This document shows, piece after piece, positions 8,684-18,803 of a stretch of 64,000 nt of DNA. Positions within the stretch are counted from its first letter, which is position 1. Every line of letters starts with the position of its first letter. The notes under the pieces are model-generated. The model had not been told where the DNA came from. It did not search any database and saw only the letters and a program-made list of their open reading frames with translations. The stretch covers positions 1 through 64,000 of the forward strand of contig NZ_JAGPWD010000023.1 of assembly GCF_018119395.1 (NCBI RefSeq), in the 5' to 3' direction. A program made the position numbers and the translations under genes. Origin of the DNA: Massilia sp. ZL223. Its GTDB lineage: Bacteria > Pseudomonadota > Gammaproteobacteria > Burkholderiales > Burkholderiaceae_D.

Positions 8684-11600
8684 TCAAGCCGCCTCGCGCC
8701 CCAGCAAGCTCCCTATCGCCGCCAGCAACACCTCTTCCTGATACGGCTTGCCGAAATAGGCATTCACGCCCAGCCCCAGCGCATAGTTGCGGTGCTTGTC
8801 CGCCGTACGCGACGTGATCATGATGATCGGCACACCCTGCGTCGCCGAACTCCCGCGAATCTGCCTCGTGAGATCGAACCCATCCATGCGCGGCATCTCG
8901 ATATCGACCAGCATCAGGTCCGGCGCCCCCAGCTGCGCGATCTGCTCGAGCGCGTCCACGCCATCCTTGGCCAGCAGCACCTGGTAGCCCTCGCGCTCCA
9001 GCAGCCGCTGGGTCACCTTGCGCACGGTGATCGAATCGTCCACCACCATCACGACCGCCTTCGGCGGCTGCGGTACCACCTCAGGCTGCACGCGCCGCGC
9101 CTTGACCGGCTGCTGCGCCAGCGCCACCGGATCGAGGATCAGGACGATCTCGCCCGAACCCAGCACCGTCGCGCCCGCGATCCCAGGCACGCGCGACAGC
9201 TGCGGCCCGATGTTCTTGACCACGACTTCGCGGTTGCCCACCACCTCGCCGATGCACAGGGCAATCCTGCGGCTGCCGCTGTTGAGCACCATGACGGGAT
9301 TCGAGCGCTGCAGCGGCAGGCGCTCGTCTTCCTCGCCCAGCAAATCCTGCAGCTCGTACAAAGCCAGCGTATCGCCGCCGGCCACGATCCTGCCCTCTTG
9401 CCGGGCCGCCTCCAGGTCCGCGTCGCGCACCTGCTGCATCTGCTCCACCAGGGTGGCCGGAATCGCGTAGGTGCGGCTGCCGTTCGACACCAGCACCACC
9501 TGGGCCACGGCCAGGGTCAGCGGCAGGTGGATGGTGAAGCGCGTGCCCTGTCCGGGCTGCGACTCGATCGCCACCCGGCCGCCCAGCGCCTGGGCCTCGG
9601 AACGCACCACGTCCATGCCGACGCCGCGGCCGGCCAGTTCGGTCAGGGTGTCGGCGGTCGAAAAGCCCGGCTCGAAGATCAGCTCGGCCGCATCCTGGTC
9701 CGAGACTTCGTCCAGCTCGCCCAGCAGGCCCACCGCGCGCGCCTTGGCGCGGATGCGCTCGAGGTCCAGGCCGGCGCCGTCGTCGCTGAACTGCATCACG
9801 ACTTCGTTGCCGTGCTGGCTCACCTGCACCAGCACTTCGCCGGTCTCGGACTTGCCGACGCCCTGGCGCTGGGCGCGCGGCTCGACGCCGTGCACGATGG
9901 CGTTGCGCAGCAGGTGCTCGAAAGGCGCGGCCATCTGTTCCAGCACGCCGCGGTCGACCTCGACCGAGCCGCCGCGGATGTCCAGGTTGACGCGCTTGTC
10001 GGTTTCCTTGGCGGTCTGGCGCGCCACCCGGAACAGGCGTTCCGACAGGCTGGCGAAAGGCACCATGCGCACCCGCATCAGGTCGCGCTGCAGGTCGCGC
10101 GTCAGGCGCGACTGCGCCGCCAGCTCCTCGGCCGCGCTGTCGACCGTACGGCCCAGGCTTTCCTGGAACGAGGCCACGTCGTTCACGCTTTCGGCCAGCA
10201 TGCGGGTCAGTTCCTGCAGGCGGGTGAAGCGGTCGAATTCGAGCGGATCGAACTCGCGCTCGCCGGCGATCGACAGGCGCGAGGCGATCTGCGATTCGGC
10301 CTGCATCTCGATCTCGCGCAACTGGCGGCGCAGGCGCGCCACGTTGTCCGAGAAATCGCTCAGCGAGCCCTTGAGCGCATCGACCTGGGTTTCCAGCTTG
10401 GAGCGCGTGATCGACACTTCGCCGGCCTGGTTCACCACCCGGTCGAGGATGTCGGCGCGCACGCGCACCAGCGGCGAACGCGCGCCCGGCTGCTCGGCCG
10501 CCGCCGGCGCCGGCGCCGGCGCGGCCTCGGCCTGCACTGCGGCGCGCGGCTGCTGGAGCTGTTCGAACAGCAGCAAGGCCTGGTCGTAATTGGCCAGCAG
10601 TTCGTCGAAGGCGGCCGGGCTGGTGGTCCCGGCATGCACCATGTTCTCGATCTGCGTCTCGAGTTCGTGCGTGTGCTGGCCCAGGCGCATCGCACCGGCC
10701 ATGCGCGCGCTGCCCTTCACGGTGTGCAGGGCGCGCTGCAGGCCCTGGGCGATGGACATGTCCTGCGGATGCTGCTGCCACTGGCGCAGGCCGTTGCCGA
10801 TCTGCGGCAGCAGGTCGGTGCCCTCTTCCAGGAACACGGGCAGCAGGTCCGGGTCCAGCTCGTCGGCGAAGACCGGGCCGGCCGCAAGGACCGGCTCGGG
10901 CTCGGGCGCAGGCGCGCTTGCAGCTTCCGGCGCGGCCTCGGGCTCGGTCAGCACCGCTTCGTCCGGCGTCACGGCCACGAAGGCTGTCTCGTCCAGCTCC
11001 GGCACGAATTCCTCGATGTCCGGCACAGGCACGGCCGGTGCAGGCGCAGCCTGGTCGAGGGCGGGCGCCGCGAACGGGTCGTCGAGGAACAGGTCGAAGA
11101 CGTCATCGGCTTCGCTGACTGCGGGCGCTTCCGGCGCGGGCCTGGTGTCGAAGGCCGGCGGCTCGGCTACCAGGCTGTCGTAGGCGGCGGCGAACAGGCC
11201 GTCGAGCTTCTGCGCCAGTTCCGGGTCGGCTTCGCCGTAGACGGCGGCCGCCTGCTGGCTGGCCACGCGTTCGTTCAATCCCGCCAGCTGGTCGATCAGG
11301 TCCGGCTGCTCCGGCGCCAGTTCGCCCAGGGCGAACACCTGCAGCATGGTGCGGATGCGCGACAGGGCCGTGTCCAGCACCTCGAGCTGGCCGTCCTCGA
11401 TGGCGGCGCCCGGCGTCACCAGTTTTTCCAGGCTCAGTTCCAGCGCCTGGGCCACGTCGCGCAGCGCCAGGTAGCCGACTGTGCCCGAAGTGCCGGCCAG
11501 GGTGTGCACGGCCGTCAGGCCCTCTTCCGAGACGGTGCGGCGCGGATCGGCGCGCCAGGCGTCGAGTTCCTGCGCCAGCGTCTCGACCAGCTGCTCGGTC

Positions 11601-13897
11601 TCGGCCAGGTAGATGTCGTACAGCGCTGCCGGCACCTGCAGAGCGCCGATGCGCTTGACGCTTTCCAGGTCGACCGGCTGGTCGAGGACGGGAATGTCGT
11701 CCTCTCGCACTTCCTCCCCGGCCGCTTCGAACGGCCCGCCTTCCTGCACCCGGCCGGCCGCCTCGATGAGGGCGGCCCCGTCGCGCGCGGGCTTGCGCCC
11801 GGCGGCCAGGTCGGCCACCCAGGCATCCAGCTCGGCATGGGCATGGGCCAGCAGCGCCAGCAGGTCGGCGGTGGCGGGGCGGCTGTCGGCCAGCCACACG
11901 TTCATCACGCGCTCGACGGCGGCGGCGGTGGCGGCGAAATCCTCCAGCTCCACCATGCGGCTGCTGCCCTTGAGCGTGTGGAAGGAGCGGCGCAGCAGGG
12001 TCAGGGTTTCCTGGTTGCCCGGCTCCTCGGCCGCGCGCGGCAGGTTCTGGGCGACGAAGCCCAGCACTTCCTGGGCCTCGGCAATGAAGATGTCCAGCAG
12101 CTCCGCTTCGATACTGCTTTCCTGGGCCGGAGCCTCTTGCGCCACCGGCGCCGGCTCAGGCGGCGTCTCGACGAACTCGTAAGGCAGCTCGCGCAGCAGC
12201 AGCTTGTCCTGGTCGAAGGTGAAGCGGCCTTTCGCGGCCTCGCTGTCCTGCGCCAGCAGGTCGGCGAAGAAACCCAGCGCGCCGATGTTCTGTGCGATGT
12301 TGTGCAGCGCCGCGTGCTGGCTGGTGACGTCGCCCTCGAATTCGGCCAGCTTGCGCACCTCGTCCGCGACGTGGCGCGTGGCCTGCACCGCCTGCTCCAG
12401 GTCGAGGATGGCGAAGGCGCCCTGCAGCTGGTGCAGCACCGGCGTGCTCTGCTCCAGCACCTGGCGCCTGGACGGGTCGTCGTAGTAGTCGTCGAGCAGC
12501 TTTTCGATCTGGCGCAGGCCGGTCTTGATCTCGCCCGCCAGCACGGCCACGGTCTGGCCCTGCTGGATCTGGCGCGCCAGTTCGCCCTGCCAGTGCGCGG
12601 CGTCCGGCGGGGTTTCGCCGGCGGCCAGGGCCAGCAGGCGCGCGCCCACCGCCTCGGCGTTCTCGGCGAAGTCGCCCGGCAATTGGCGCAGCTGGTCCAG
12701 GCCGTTCTCGACGAACAGCATGGCGGCCGCCATCTCCAGGCCGAACTGGTCGCTGCGGCCGGAGGACATGGAATCGGTGGCGGCGCGTCCCAGCTCGCGC
12801 AGCAGCTGGGCCAGCGCGGGCGCGCCCAGTTTTTCGCTGGCGCCGGCCAGCTGGGCCAGCGCCTGGTTGAAGTCGTCCTCGACCACGGCGTCCGGCTCGT
12901 GGGCGATGCGGTCCCAGTCGGACTTTGTGCGGGCCAGGGCCTCGCGCGCCTCCTTCAGCGCGGCCGGGTCGATCTTGCCGTAGCGGCGCTCGGCGTAGTC
13001 CTGCGGCACCGCGCCGTCCAGGTGCAGGGCCTGGCGCAGGCGCTGCGCCTCGCCGCCCGCGGCTGGGTCCGGCGCCGCTGCGACGAAGAACAGGGCGTCG
13101 CGCAGCATGGCCTCGGGCGTGCCGCCCTGCCCCTGCGACAGGCGGCGCGCCTGCAGGTTGATCTGGCCAAACAGCTGCTTGGCATACAGGTCGCTGCCGA
13201 CCTGGCCCTCCGCCACCACGGCGGCGAAGGCGTGCATCGCCTGCCAGAACAGGCGCGCGCGCGGCTCCTGCTGGGCGGCCGCGATCGGCGCGATGGCGTC
13301 GCGCATGCCGGCCGCATGCAGGCGGATCTGCTCCGGCTCGGTGCTCTTCAGGTAGGGCAGGAGCGATTTTTCGAAACGCGCGCGGCAGGCGGCGTAGTCG
13401 GCGGGGCCGGCCTCGCCCTCCACCGGCAGCTCCGGCAGGGTGGACAAGTCCAGGACCAGCAGGTCGGACGGGTGGATGCGCTGCACGCCCAGGCGCTCCT
13501 GCAAGTCGCGGAAATACGGGAACAGGCGCGCCGGCTGCTGCGGCGCGCCGGCCAGGAGCTCGTCGAGGTATTCGCCGAGGGCGCCGTAGGCGTCCTGCAG
13601 CAGCTTCGCGTTCTCCTCGGTGCAGGGCAGCTGGCCGTCCTTGAGGCGGTCGAGCAGATCCTCTGCGGCGCCGGTATAGGCTTCCACGCCTTCGACGTCC
13701 ACCATCTGCAGGGCGCCGTGGGCCTGGTGCAGGTGGGTCTTGGCATGCAGCAGCAGGGTCGGCTGGGCTTCCTGGCTGCGTCCGGCGGCGTCGCGCACCG
13801 CGGCGCCGGAACGGTCCAGCGCATCGCGGATCTCGCCGATCACCCAGGACAGCGGGCCAGTGTCGAATCCTCCTGCGCGTGTCTGTGTCGTCGTCAT
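8684..13897 (-). CDS. chpA: ChpA-type hybrid chemosensory histidine kinase
   Basis: Giant CheA-like kinase (1737 residues) of the Pil-Chp pathway, which controls type IV pilus motility and surface sensing. The N-terminal half holds several Hpt or Hpt-like modules; clear phospho-His boxes are HTLKGSSRM near residue 640, HTLAGTSGT near 795 and HTVKGSARM near 1056. Then come a dimerisation helix, an ATPase domain (N box HLLRNAIVHG near 1328; GRGVGMDVV), a CheW domain (about 1470-1600) and a C-terminal receiver with VVDDS and phospho-acceptor Asp in LVDIEMP near 1660. Start ATG at 13897 follows the pilJ stop; an in-frame TTG at 13921 is less likely. Last gene of pilG-H-I-J-chpA. Confidence 0.93.
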   Translation of the reverse strand: MTTTQTRAGGFDTGPLSWVIGEIRDALDRSGAAVRDAAGRSQEAQPTLLLHAKTHLHQAHGALQMVDVEGVEAYTGAAEDLLDRLKDGQLPCTEENAKLLQDAYGALGEYLDELLAGAPQQPARLFPYFRDLQERLGVQRIHPSDLLVLDLSTLPELPVEGEAGPADYAACRARFEKSLLPYLKSTEPEQIRLHAAGMRDAIAPIAAAQQEPRARLFWQAMHAFAAVVAEGQVGSDLYAKQLFGQINLQARRLSQGQGGTPEAMLRDALFFVAAAPDPAAGGEAQRLRQALHLDGAVPQDYAERRYGKIDPAALKEAREALARTKSDWDRIAHEPDAVVEDDFNQALAQLAGASEKLGAPALAQLLRELGRAATDSMSSGRSDQFGLEMAAAMLFVENGLDQLRQLPGDFAENAEAVGARLLALAAGETPPDAAHWQGELARQIQQGQTVAVLAGEIKTGLRQIEKLLDDYYDDPSRRQVLEQSTPVLHQLQGAFAILDLEQAVQATRHVADEVRKLAEFEGDVTSQHAALHNIAQNIGALGFFADLLAQDSEAAKGRFTFDQDKLLLRELPYEFVETPPEPAPVAQEAPAQESSIEAELLDIFIAEAQEVLGFVAQNLPRAAEEPGNQETLTLLRRSFHTLKGSSRMVELEDFAATAAAVERVMNVWLADSRPATADLLALLAHAHAELDAWVADLAAGRKPARDGAALIEAAGRVQEGGPFEAAGEEVREDDIPVLDQPVDLESVKRIGALQVPAALYDIYLAETEQLVETLAQELDAWRADPRRTVSEEGLTAVHTLAGTSGTVGYLALRDVAQALELSLEKLVTPGAAIEDGQLEVLDTALSRIRTMLQVFALGELAPEQPDLIDQLAGLNERVASQQAAAVYGEADPELAQKLDGLFAAAYDSLVAEPPAFDTRPAPEAPAVSEADDVFDLFLDDPFAAPALDQAAPAPAVPVPDIEEFVPELDETAFVAVTPDEAVLTEPEAAPEAASAPAPEPEPVLAAGPVFADELDPDLLPVFLEEGTDLLPQIGNGLRQWQQHPQDMSIAQGLQRALHTVKGSARMAGAMRLGQHTHELETQIENMVHAGTTSPAAFDELLANYDQALLLFEQLQQPRAAVQAEAAPAPAPAAAEQPGARSPLVRVRADILDRVVNQAGEVSITRSKLETQVDALKGSLSDFSDNVARLRRQLREIEMQAESQIASRLSIAGEREFDPLEFDRFTRLQELTRMLAESVNDVASFQESLGRTVDSAAEELAAQSRLTRDLQRDLMRVRMVPFASLSERLFRVARQTAKETDKRVNLDIRGGSVEVDRGVLEQMAAPFEHLLRNAIVHGVEPRAQRQGVGKSETGEVLVQVSQHGNEVVMQFSDDGAGLDLERIRAKARAVGLLGELDEVSDQDAAELIFEPGFSTADTLTELAGRGVGMDVVRSEAQALGGRVAIESQPGQGTRFTIHLPLTLAVAQVVLVSNGSRTYAIPATLVEQMQQVRDADLEAARQEGRIVAGGDTLALYELQDLLGEEDERLPLQRSNPVMVLNSGSRRIALCIGEVVGNREVVVKNIGPQLSRVPGIAGATVLGSGEIVLILDPVALAQQPVKARRVQPEVVPQPPKAVVMVVDDSITVRKVTQRLLEREGYQVLLAKDGVDALEQIAQLGAPDLMLVDIEMPRMDGFDLTRQIRGSSATQGVPIIMITSRTADKHRNYALGLGVNAYFGKPYQEEVLLAAIGSLLGREAA

Positions 13898-13910
13898 GGG
13901 CGAGAGTTTA

Positions 13911-16226
13911 TCAGGCTGCAACGCGGAAGCGGGATACGGAGTCCTTCAGCTCCTGGGCCAGGTCCGCCAGTTCGCGGATCGACTGGGCGGTCTGGCGCGT
14001 GCCCTGCTGGGTATGCTCGGTCACCGACAGGATGTGCTGCATGTTGTGCGCCACGCTGTTGGCCGAGGTGGCCTGCAGCTCGGTGGCGTAGGACATGCCC
14101 TGGATCAGCTCCGCCAGGCGGTTCGACACGCGCGAGATGTCGGCCAGCGCGGCGCCGGCGGCGTCCGACAGGCGCGCGCCCTCGACCACGCCCTGGGTCG
14201 ATTTTTCCATCGCGGCCACGGCGTCGTGGGTGTCGGCCTGGATGGTGCGCACCAGCGCGCCGATCCCCTTGGCCGCTTCGGCCGAACGTTCCGCCAGGCG
14301 CTGCACCTCTTCCGCCACCACCGAGAAGCCGCGTCCCGCTTCGCCCGCGGAGGCGGCCTGGATCGCGGCGTTCAGCGCCAGCACGTTGGTCTGCTCGGTG
14401 ATGTCCGAGATCAGGTCGGTGATCTCGCCGATCTCCTGCGAGGATTCGCCCAGGCGCTTGATGCGCTTGGAGGTTTCCTGGATCTGCTCGCGGATCTCGT
14501 TCATGCCGATGATGGCGTTCTGCACCGCTAGCGCGCCCTGCTCCGCCGCCGCCACCGACTGGCGCGCCACGTCGGCCGATTCCAGCGCGGAGCGCGACAC
14601 ATCGGTGATCTCGCTGGCCATGCGCAGCACGGTGCTGGAGGCGTCCTTGATTTCCTTCGACTGCTCCTCGGCGGCGCCCAGCAGGCGGGTCGACACCGCC
14701 TGCGCGCCGCTCGAGGCGCGCGTGACCTGCTCGGCGGTGGTGATCACGCGCACCACCAGGCCGCGCAGCTCTTCCACGGTGTAGTTGACCGAGTCGGCGA
14801 TGGCGCCGGTGATGTCCTCGGACACGGTGGCGTGCACGGTCAGGTCGCCGTCCGCCACTTCCTGCAGTTCGTTCATCAGGCGCAGGATCGCCGCCTGGTT
14901 GGCGTCGTTGGTGGCCTTGGCCTCTTCTTCCTTGGCCTGGGCCAGCTGGCGCATGGCTTCGGCGTCGCGGCGGCGCGCTTCCAGGCCGCGGGTGCGGTTG
15001 CGCTGGTCCTGCAGCATCACGCGCGAGATGCTGCCGCCCATCGCCAGCGTGAAGATCGCGGCGCCGACCAGCACCCAGAACCAGGGGCTGTTGCCGCCCT
15101 GGGCCAGGCGGTAGCCGTTCTGCAGGCGTCCCAGCAAGGCGCCCAGCTGCTCGTTGTCGCGCGCGATGGTCTGCTCGGCGACGCGGGCGGCGTGGAAATG
15201 GCCGATGTTGCTTTGCAGGGAGGCGACGGTGGACTGGAAGGCGCGGAAGGCTTCGCGCGCCTTGGCCAGGCGCTCGCGCAGGCCGGCGTCGGCCAGCGGG
15301 GCCAGGCCCAGCGCGGCGCTGCCGTCCAGCAGGCCGTCGACGATGGCGCCCAGCGCACTGGCGTCGCGCGCGATCGATTCGGCCGCGCCGCTGCGCGGCG
15401 CGCCCGGCGTCACGAAGGCGTGGGCGCCGGCCGTCAGGCTCTGGGTCAGGCTCATCATGCGGCCCAGGGCTGCCACTTCGCGCGCGCTGCCGCCGCGCTC
15501 GGTGCGCTGGTCGAGCAGGGTGTCGCCGATCGAGAGCAGTTCGGGGCTGAAGGTGGACAGCTGCGCCAGGCTCTCGCCGTAGCCGGTCAGGTAACGCTTG
15601 TTCTTGACCAGGACCGCGGCGGCCTTGTCGGAGGCGCTCCACATGCTGCGCGCCTTGGACACCAGGGCCGCGGCCTCGCCGCTGGCGGCCGGGATGTCGC
15701 CGGCGGGGGCGTTGCCGCCGCGCGCCAGCAGGGCCAGGTTGCGCCCCAGGTCGGCGCGGCTGCTTTCGAGCTGTGCGATGGCCTCGCCGTCGCCGCGCAG
15801 CGCCTTCGGCGCCACCTTGCCCAGGCGGTGGGCGTTCATCAGGGCGTCGCTCGCGGTCTGGCTCTGGCCCGCGGCTTCGGCATTGTGGGCGGCGTTCTGC
15901 CACATCGACAGCACGGTCAGCAGGATGCCGGCCGCGAAGGCGCCCAGCAGCAGGCGCAGCTGGCGCGGCAGCGACAGGTGGCCGATCAGCGGCAGGCTGA
16001 GCTTGTCCTTCTCGGCGTCTTCACCGGGCGCGCCCTTGCGGTGGCGGATGTTGCCCAGGCGGCGCGCCGCGGCTTCGGCGGAGCCTCCCGCGGGCGCCGC
16101 GGTTGCTATTGCCGCCGCCGCGCCGACGCCGGGGCCGAACTGGGTATCCGGCGAGGACAGCACGGTGTCGTCGTCGGCGCTCTCCCTGGCGAAGAAATTG
16201 GTGCTGAGTTTCGAGGCGAATCCCAT
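13911..16226 (-). CDS. pilJ: PilJ-type methyl-accepting chemotaxis protein
   Basis: 771-residue inner-membrane receptor feeding the ChpA kinase. An unusual cytoplasmic N-terminal extension (about 85 residues) precedes the first membrane helix ([18 protein letters not shown]). A long periplasmic PilJ-type sensor region runs to a second helix near 370 ([16 protein letters not shown]). The HAMP segment and methyl-accepting domain follow, with the trimer-contact tip of the family around [20 protein letters not shown]. It lies between pilI (27 bases upstream) and chpA (13 bases downstream), all on the same strand. The organisation matches the Pil-Chp operon of Pseudomonas and many Burkholderiales. 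Confidence 0.92.
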   Translation of the reverse strand: MGFASKLSTNFFARESADDDTVLSSPDTQFGPGVGAAAAIATAAPAGGSAEAAARRLGNIRHRKGAPGEDAEKDKLSLPLIGHLSLPRQLRLLLGAFAAGILLTVLSMWQNAAHNAEAAGQSQTASDALMNAHRLGKVAPKALRGDGEAIAQLESSRADLGRNLALLARGGNAPAGDIPAASGEAAALVSKARSMWSASDKAAAVLVKNKRYLTGYGESLAQLSTFSPELLSIGDTLLDQRTERGGSAREVAALGRMMSLTQSLTAGAHAFVTPGAPRSGAAESIARDASALGAIVDGLLDGSAALGLAPLADAGLRERLAKAREAFRAFQSTVASLQSNIGHFHAARVAEQTIARDNEQLGALLGRLQNGYRLAQGGNSPWFWVLVGAAIFTLAMGGSISRVMLQDQRNRTRGLEARRRDAEAMRQLAQAKEEEAKATNDANQAAILRLMNELQEVADGDLTVHATVSEDITGAIADSVNYTVEELRGLVVRVITTAEQVTRASSGAQAVSTRLLGAAEEQSKEIKDASSTVLRMASEITDVSRSALESADVARQSVAAAEQGALAVQNAIIGMNEIREQIQETSKRIKRLGESSQEIGEITDLISDITEQTNVLALNAAIQAASAGEAGRGFSVVAEEVQRLAERSAEAAKGIGALVRTIQADTHDAVAAMEKSTQGVVEGARLSDAAGAALADISRVSNRLAELIQGMSYATELQATSANSVAHNMQHILSVTEHTQQGTRQTAQSIRELADLAQELKDSVSRFRVAA

Positions 16227-16253
16227 TCCGGCTCCTGGTCCTGCTGTTCGTGG

Positions 16254-16781
16254 TTAGCTAATTGCGACGTGCAGGAAGCGCTCTTCCCGCACCAGTGCCG
16301 CCAGCGACAGCGGCTTCCATGTGTTGCCCTCCGGGTCGCGCAAGGCGTCCCCGATGCGCTCCATCGCGCCGGCCTGGCGCAGGCCGTAGACCTGGTCCAC
16401 CCGCAGCGCGCAATTGAAGCCCAGCGCCGGCGAGAAGGTGACCAGCCGTCCCGGGCCGGCCGCTGCGGGCGCATCCTGGTCCAGGTAGCGCGCCAGGTCG
16501 ATCACGCCCAGCAGCGCGCCGCGCACGTTGACCAGGCCGAGGTACCAGGGCCGGGTCAGCGGGACGGGGGTGAGCGGGCCGCTCGGCACGATCTCGCCGG
16601 CCTCGGTGAGGTCGAGCAGCCAGCGCGTGCCGGCGATGCCCAGGCCGAGCTGCTGCACCCGCTCGCCGTTGCCGCTCTTGGCGGCCTGCATGCGCTCCAG
16701 CAGTTCTTCCTGGTAGGCGCGTAGGCGGGTGCGGCGCGCGGCGTCGTCCGGCCTGCCCTCCGCGCCGTCGATGTCCATCAT
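16254..16781 (-). CDS. pilI: PilI, CheW-like coupling protein
   Basis: 175-residue scaffold that couples the PilJ receptor to the ChpA kinase. The single CheW domain is recognisable from GLGIAGTRWLLDLTEAGEIVP through TRPWYLGLVNVRGALLGVIDLARYL, the typical NVRG-x-L-x-x-V-I-D signature. Its start overlaps the pilH stop by four bases (ATGA, 16778-16781), so the two are translationally coupled. Residues after 140 are less conserved. Confidence 0.93.
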   Translation of the reverse strand: MMDIDGAEGRPDDAARRTRLRAYQEELLERMQAAKSGNGERVQQLGLGIAGTRWLLDLTEAGEIVPSGPLTPVPLTRPWYLGLVNVRGALLGVIDLARYLDQDAPAAAGPGRLVTFSPALGFNCALRVDQVYGLRQAGAMERIGDALRDPEGNTWKPLSLAALVREERFLHVAIS

Positions 16782-17188
16782 GCGCTCGCGCGCACCGGCA
16801 TGGCCGCGGCTGCGCCCGCGTCGGCGCCGAGGGCGGCGATGGCGGCCAGCAGCTGCTGCGGGTCGACCGGCTTGACCAGGTAGTCCTTGGCGCCCTGGCG
16901 CATGCCCCAGATGCGGTCGGTCTCCTGGCTCTTGCTGCTGCAGATGATGACCGGGACCTTGGACAGCTCGGGATCGCGCGCGATCGCGCGCGTGATCTGG
17001 AAGCCGTTCGCGCCCGGCATGACGACGTCCATCAGGATCAGTTCCGGGCGCTCGGCGCGGATGCGCTCCAGCGCCTCTTCGCCGTTGACGGCGGTGCTGA
17101 CGGCATATCCCTGCCTGGCCAGGATGTCGGTCAGGTAGAAGCGTTCGGTCGGGGAATCGTCGACGATGAGAATCTTGTGTATGGCCAC
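16778..17188 (-). CDS. pilH: PilH, CheY-like response regulator
   Basis: 136-residue single receiver domain, phosphorylated by ChpA; in the Pseudomonas model PilH opposes PilG or acts as phosphate sink in control of pilus retraction. The acidic pocket is LIVDDSPTE, the phospho-acceptor Asp is in LILMDVVMPG, and the switch Lys is in YLVKPVDPQ. A short Ala-rich tail follows. It starts 19 bases after the pilG stop and overlaps pilI by four bases. Confidence 0.92.
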   Translation of the reverse strand: MAIHKILIVDDSPTERFYLTDILARQGYAVSTAVNGEEALERIRAERPELILMDVVMPGANGFQITRAIARDPELSKVPVIICSSKSQETDRIWGMRQGAKDYLVKPVDPQQLLAAIAALGADAGAAAAMPVRASA

Positions 17189-17207
17189 GTACGGCTCCGG
17201 GGTCGGT

Positions 17208-17606
17208 TCATGCAGCCTTGCCGGCGGTGTGGTCGCGCACGGCGGCCAGCAGGCTGTCTTTGGAAAACGGTTTGGTCAGGTAGGCGCTGGCGCCCACCAT
17301 GGCGCCGCGCGCGCGGTCGAACAGGCCGTCCTTCGACGACAGCATCAGGACCGGGGTGGCGGAAAAGCGTGCGCTCTTCTTGATCAGGGCGCAGGTCTGG
17401 TAGCCATCCAGGCGCGGCATCAGGATATCGCAGAACACCAGCGCGGGATGGTGGTCGTTGATCTTCGCCAGCGCGTCGAAGCCGTCCTCGGCCAGCACCA
17501 CGTGGTAGCCGGCCTGGGTCAGGAAGATCTCGGCGGAGCGGCGTATCGTGCTGCTGTCGTCGATCACCATGATGGTCAGGCCCGTCGGTTGCGGGGATGT
17601 CGTCAT
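17208..17606 (-). CDS. pilG: PilG, CheY-like response regulator
   Basis: 132-residue single receiver domain and first gene of the pilus chemosensory operon; in model systems PilG promotes pilus extension and cAMP signalling. Visible motifs are MVIDDSSTIRRSAEIFL, the phospho-acceptor Asp in LVFCDILMPRLDGYQTC and YLTKPFSKDSLL with the conserved Lys. It is 19 bases ahead of pilH. The operon promoter should lie in 17607-17725, between this gene and rubredoxin; I could not pick out convincing -35/-10 boxes. Confidence 0.92.
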   Translation of the reverse strand: MTTSPQPTGLTIMVIDDSSTIRRSAEIFLTQAGYHVVLAEDGFDALAKINDHHPALVFCDILMPRLDGYQTCALIKKSARFSATPVLMLSSKDGLFDRARGAMVGASAYLTKPFSKDSLLAAVRDHTAGKAA

Positions 17607-17725
17607 TGTCGTTTCACTTCGGCATGAAGCGCCACGATAGCACAGCCCCCTTCCCTTGTGCGCGAAGTGTTGCGCTGCATCAACTACGCGGTTGTCAATA
17701 CAGCGGCATCAAGCCTTCGCGCAGC

Positions 17726-17914
17726 TCAGATGGCGGTCATCTCGAAGTCGTCCTTGCGGGCGCCGCACTCCGGGCAGGTCCAGTTCATCGGCACGTCGGC
17801 CCAGCGGGTGCCGGGGGCGATGCCGTCATCGGGGGCGCCGGCGGCTTCGTCGTAGACCCAGCCGCAGATCAAGCACATCCAGGTCTGGAAAGGCGCCGTC
17901 GAATCAGTACTCAC
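17726..17914 (-). CDS. rubredoxin
   Basis: 62-residue one-iron electron-transfer protein. The four Cys ligands are in the two canonical knuckles CLICGWVYDEAAG and CPECGARKDDFE; the middle has the family signature GIAPGTRWADVPMNW. It has a short N-terminal extension (MSTDSTAPFQ). It lies 56 bases from, and divergent to, thiD, and upstream of pilG on the same strand. Rubredoxin next to a pyrimidine kinase and hemL is a common Burkholderiales arrangement, as I recall it. Confidence 0.95.
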   Translation of the reverse strand: MSTDSTAPFQTWMCLICGWVYDEAAGAPDDGIAPGTRWADVPMNWTCPECGARKDDFEMTAI

Positions 17915-17970
17915 AGTATTGTTCCTTCTATCTAGTAAAATGCGGAATCAGGTATCTTAATCTACCCGTC

Positions 17971-18771
17971 GTGCAAAACCAACCGTTACCCCTCATCCTG
18001 ACGTTCGGGCTCTGCGATCCAGTCGGCGCGCTCGGCGTGCAAGCCGACGTGGCCGCCTTCGCGGCCCTGGGCTGCCACGCCCTGACGGCGGTGGCCGGCC
18101 TGCTGGTGTCGGACAGCGCGCGGGTGGAAAACCTGCACGAAGTCGACAGCGACTGGATGGCCGACCAGGCCCGCACCCTGCTCGAAGACATGCCGGTGGC
18201 CGCCTTCAAGGTCGGCGCCGTGCCCAGCGCCCTGCACCTGGCGGCGATCGCCGAAATCGTCTCGGACTATCCGGACGCGCCCCTGATCCTCGATCCCTTC
18301 CTCACCTCCCTGCCCGACGCCGGCATGGCCGACGAGGAGATGATGTCGGCCCTGATCTCGATCCTGTCGCCCCAGGCCACCTGCCTGATCCTGTCGCAGT
18401 CGGAACTGGGCCGCATGGCCGAGACCTGGCGCGAAGGCGGCGAGGGTTCGCTGGAACAGGACGTGGCCGAACTGACATCGTCCGGCCTGCAGTACGTGCT
18501 GGTGACCGGCACCCGCGACGAGGGCGGCGCCTGCTCCAACACCCTGTTCGACCGCGACGGCGAAGTCGCGCGCGTCGACTGGCAGCACCTGCCGGGGCCT
18601 TTCGTCGGGGCCGGCAACACCTATTCGGCGGCCTTCACCGCGCTGATGGCGCGCGGCTTCGACGCGCCCACGGCCCTGAACGTCGCCCAGGAATACACCA
18701 CCGGGGCGCTCGAACACGCGCAGCGCTTCGGCATGGGCAAGTTCATCCCCAGCAAATTCTACCGGCCGTAA
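17971..18771 (+). CDS. thiD: hydroxymethylpyrimidine/phosphomethylpyrimidine kinase
   Basis: 266-residue kinase of thiamine biosynthesis that phosphorylates HMP and HMP-P. Family signs: [33 protein letters not shown] with the nucleotide/HMP binding loop, LILDPFL, the [10 protein letters not shown] segment, and the anion-hole motif [22 protein letters not shown] at 17971 is chosen because it fits the family's N-terminus; the open frame extends upstream without a family match. The VGAGNT in place of the usual GTGCT/GTGDT suggests a divergent branch, so substrate use is inferred. hemL follows 32 bases downstream. Confidence 0.85.
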   Translation: MQNQPLPLILTFGLCDPVGALGVQADVAAFAALGCHALTAVAGLLVSDSARVENLHEVDSDWMADQARTLLEDMPVAAFKVGAVPSALHLAAIAEIVSDYPDAPLILDPFLTSLPDAGMADEEMMSALISILSPQATCLILSQSELGRMAETWREGGEGSLEQDVAELTSSGLQYVLVTGTRDEGGACSNTLFDRDGEVARVDWQHLPGPFVGAGNTYSAAFTALMARGFDAPTALNVAQEYTTGALEHAQRFGMGKFIPSKFYRP

Positions 18772-18803
18772 GCCTGCGCTTCGGCTTCACCTTGATCGCA
18801 ACC

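Noticed and set aside
8792-14401. Antisense reading frame of 1869 codons over chpA and pilJ
   Set aside because: Arg/His/Gln-rich shadow of the real genes, produced by GC-rich third positions. No ribosome-binding site or family motif, and the opposite strand has full chemosensory motifs.
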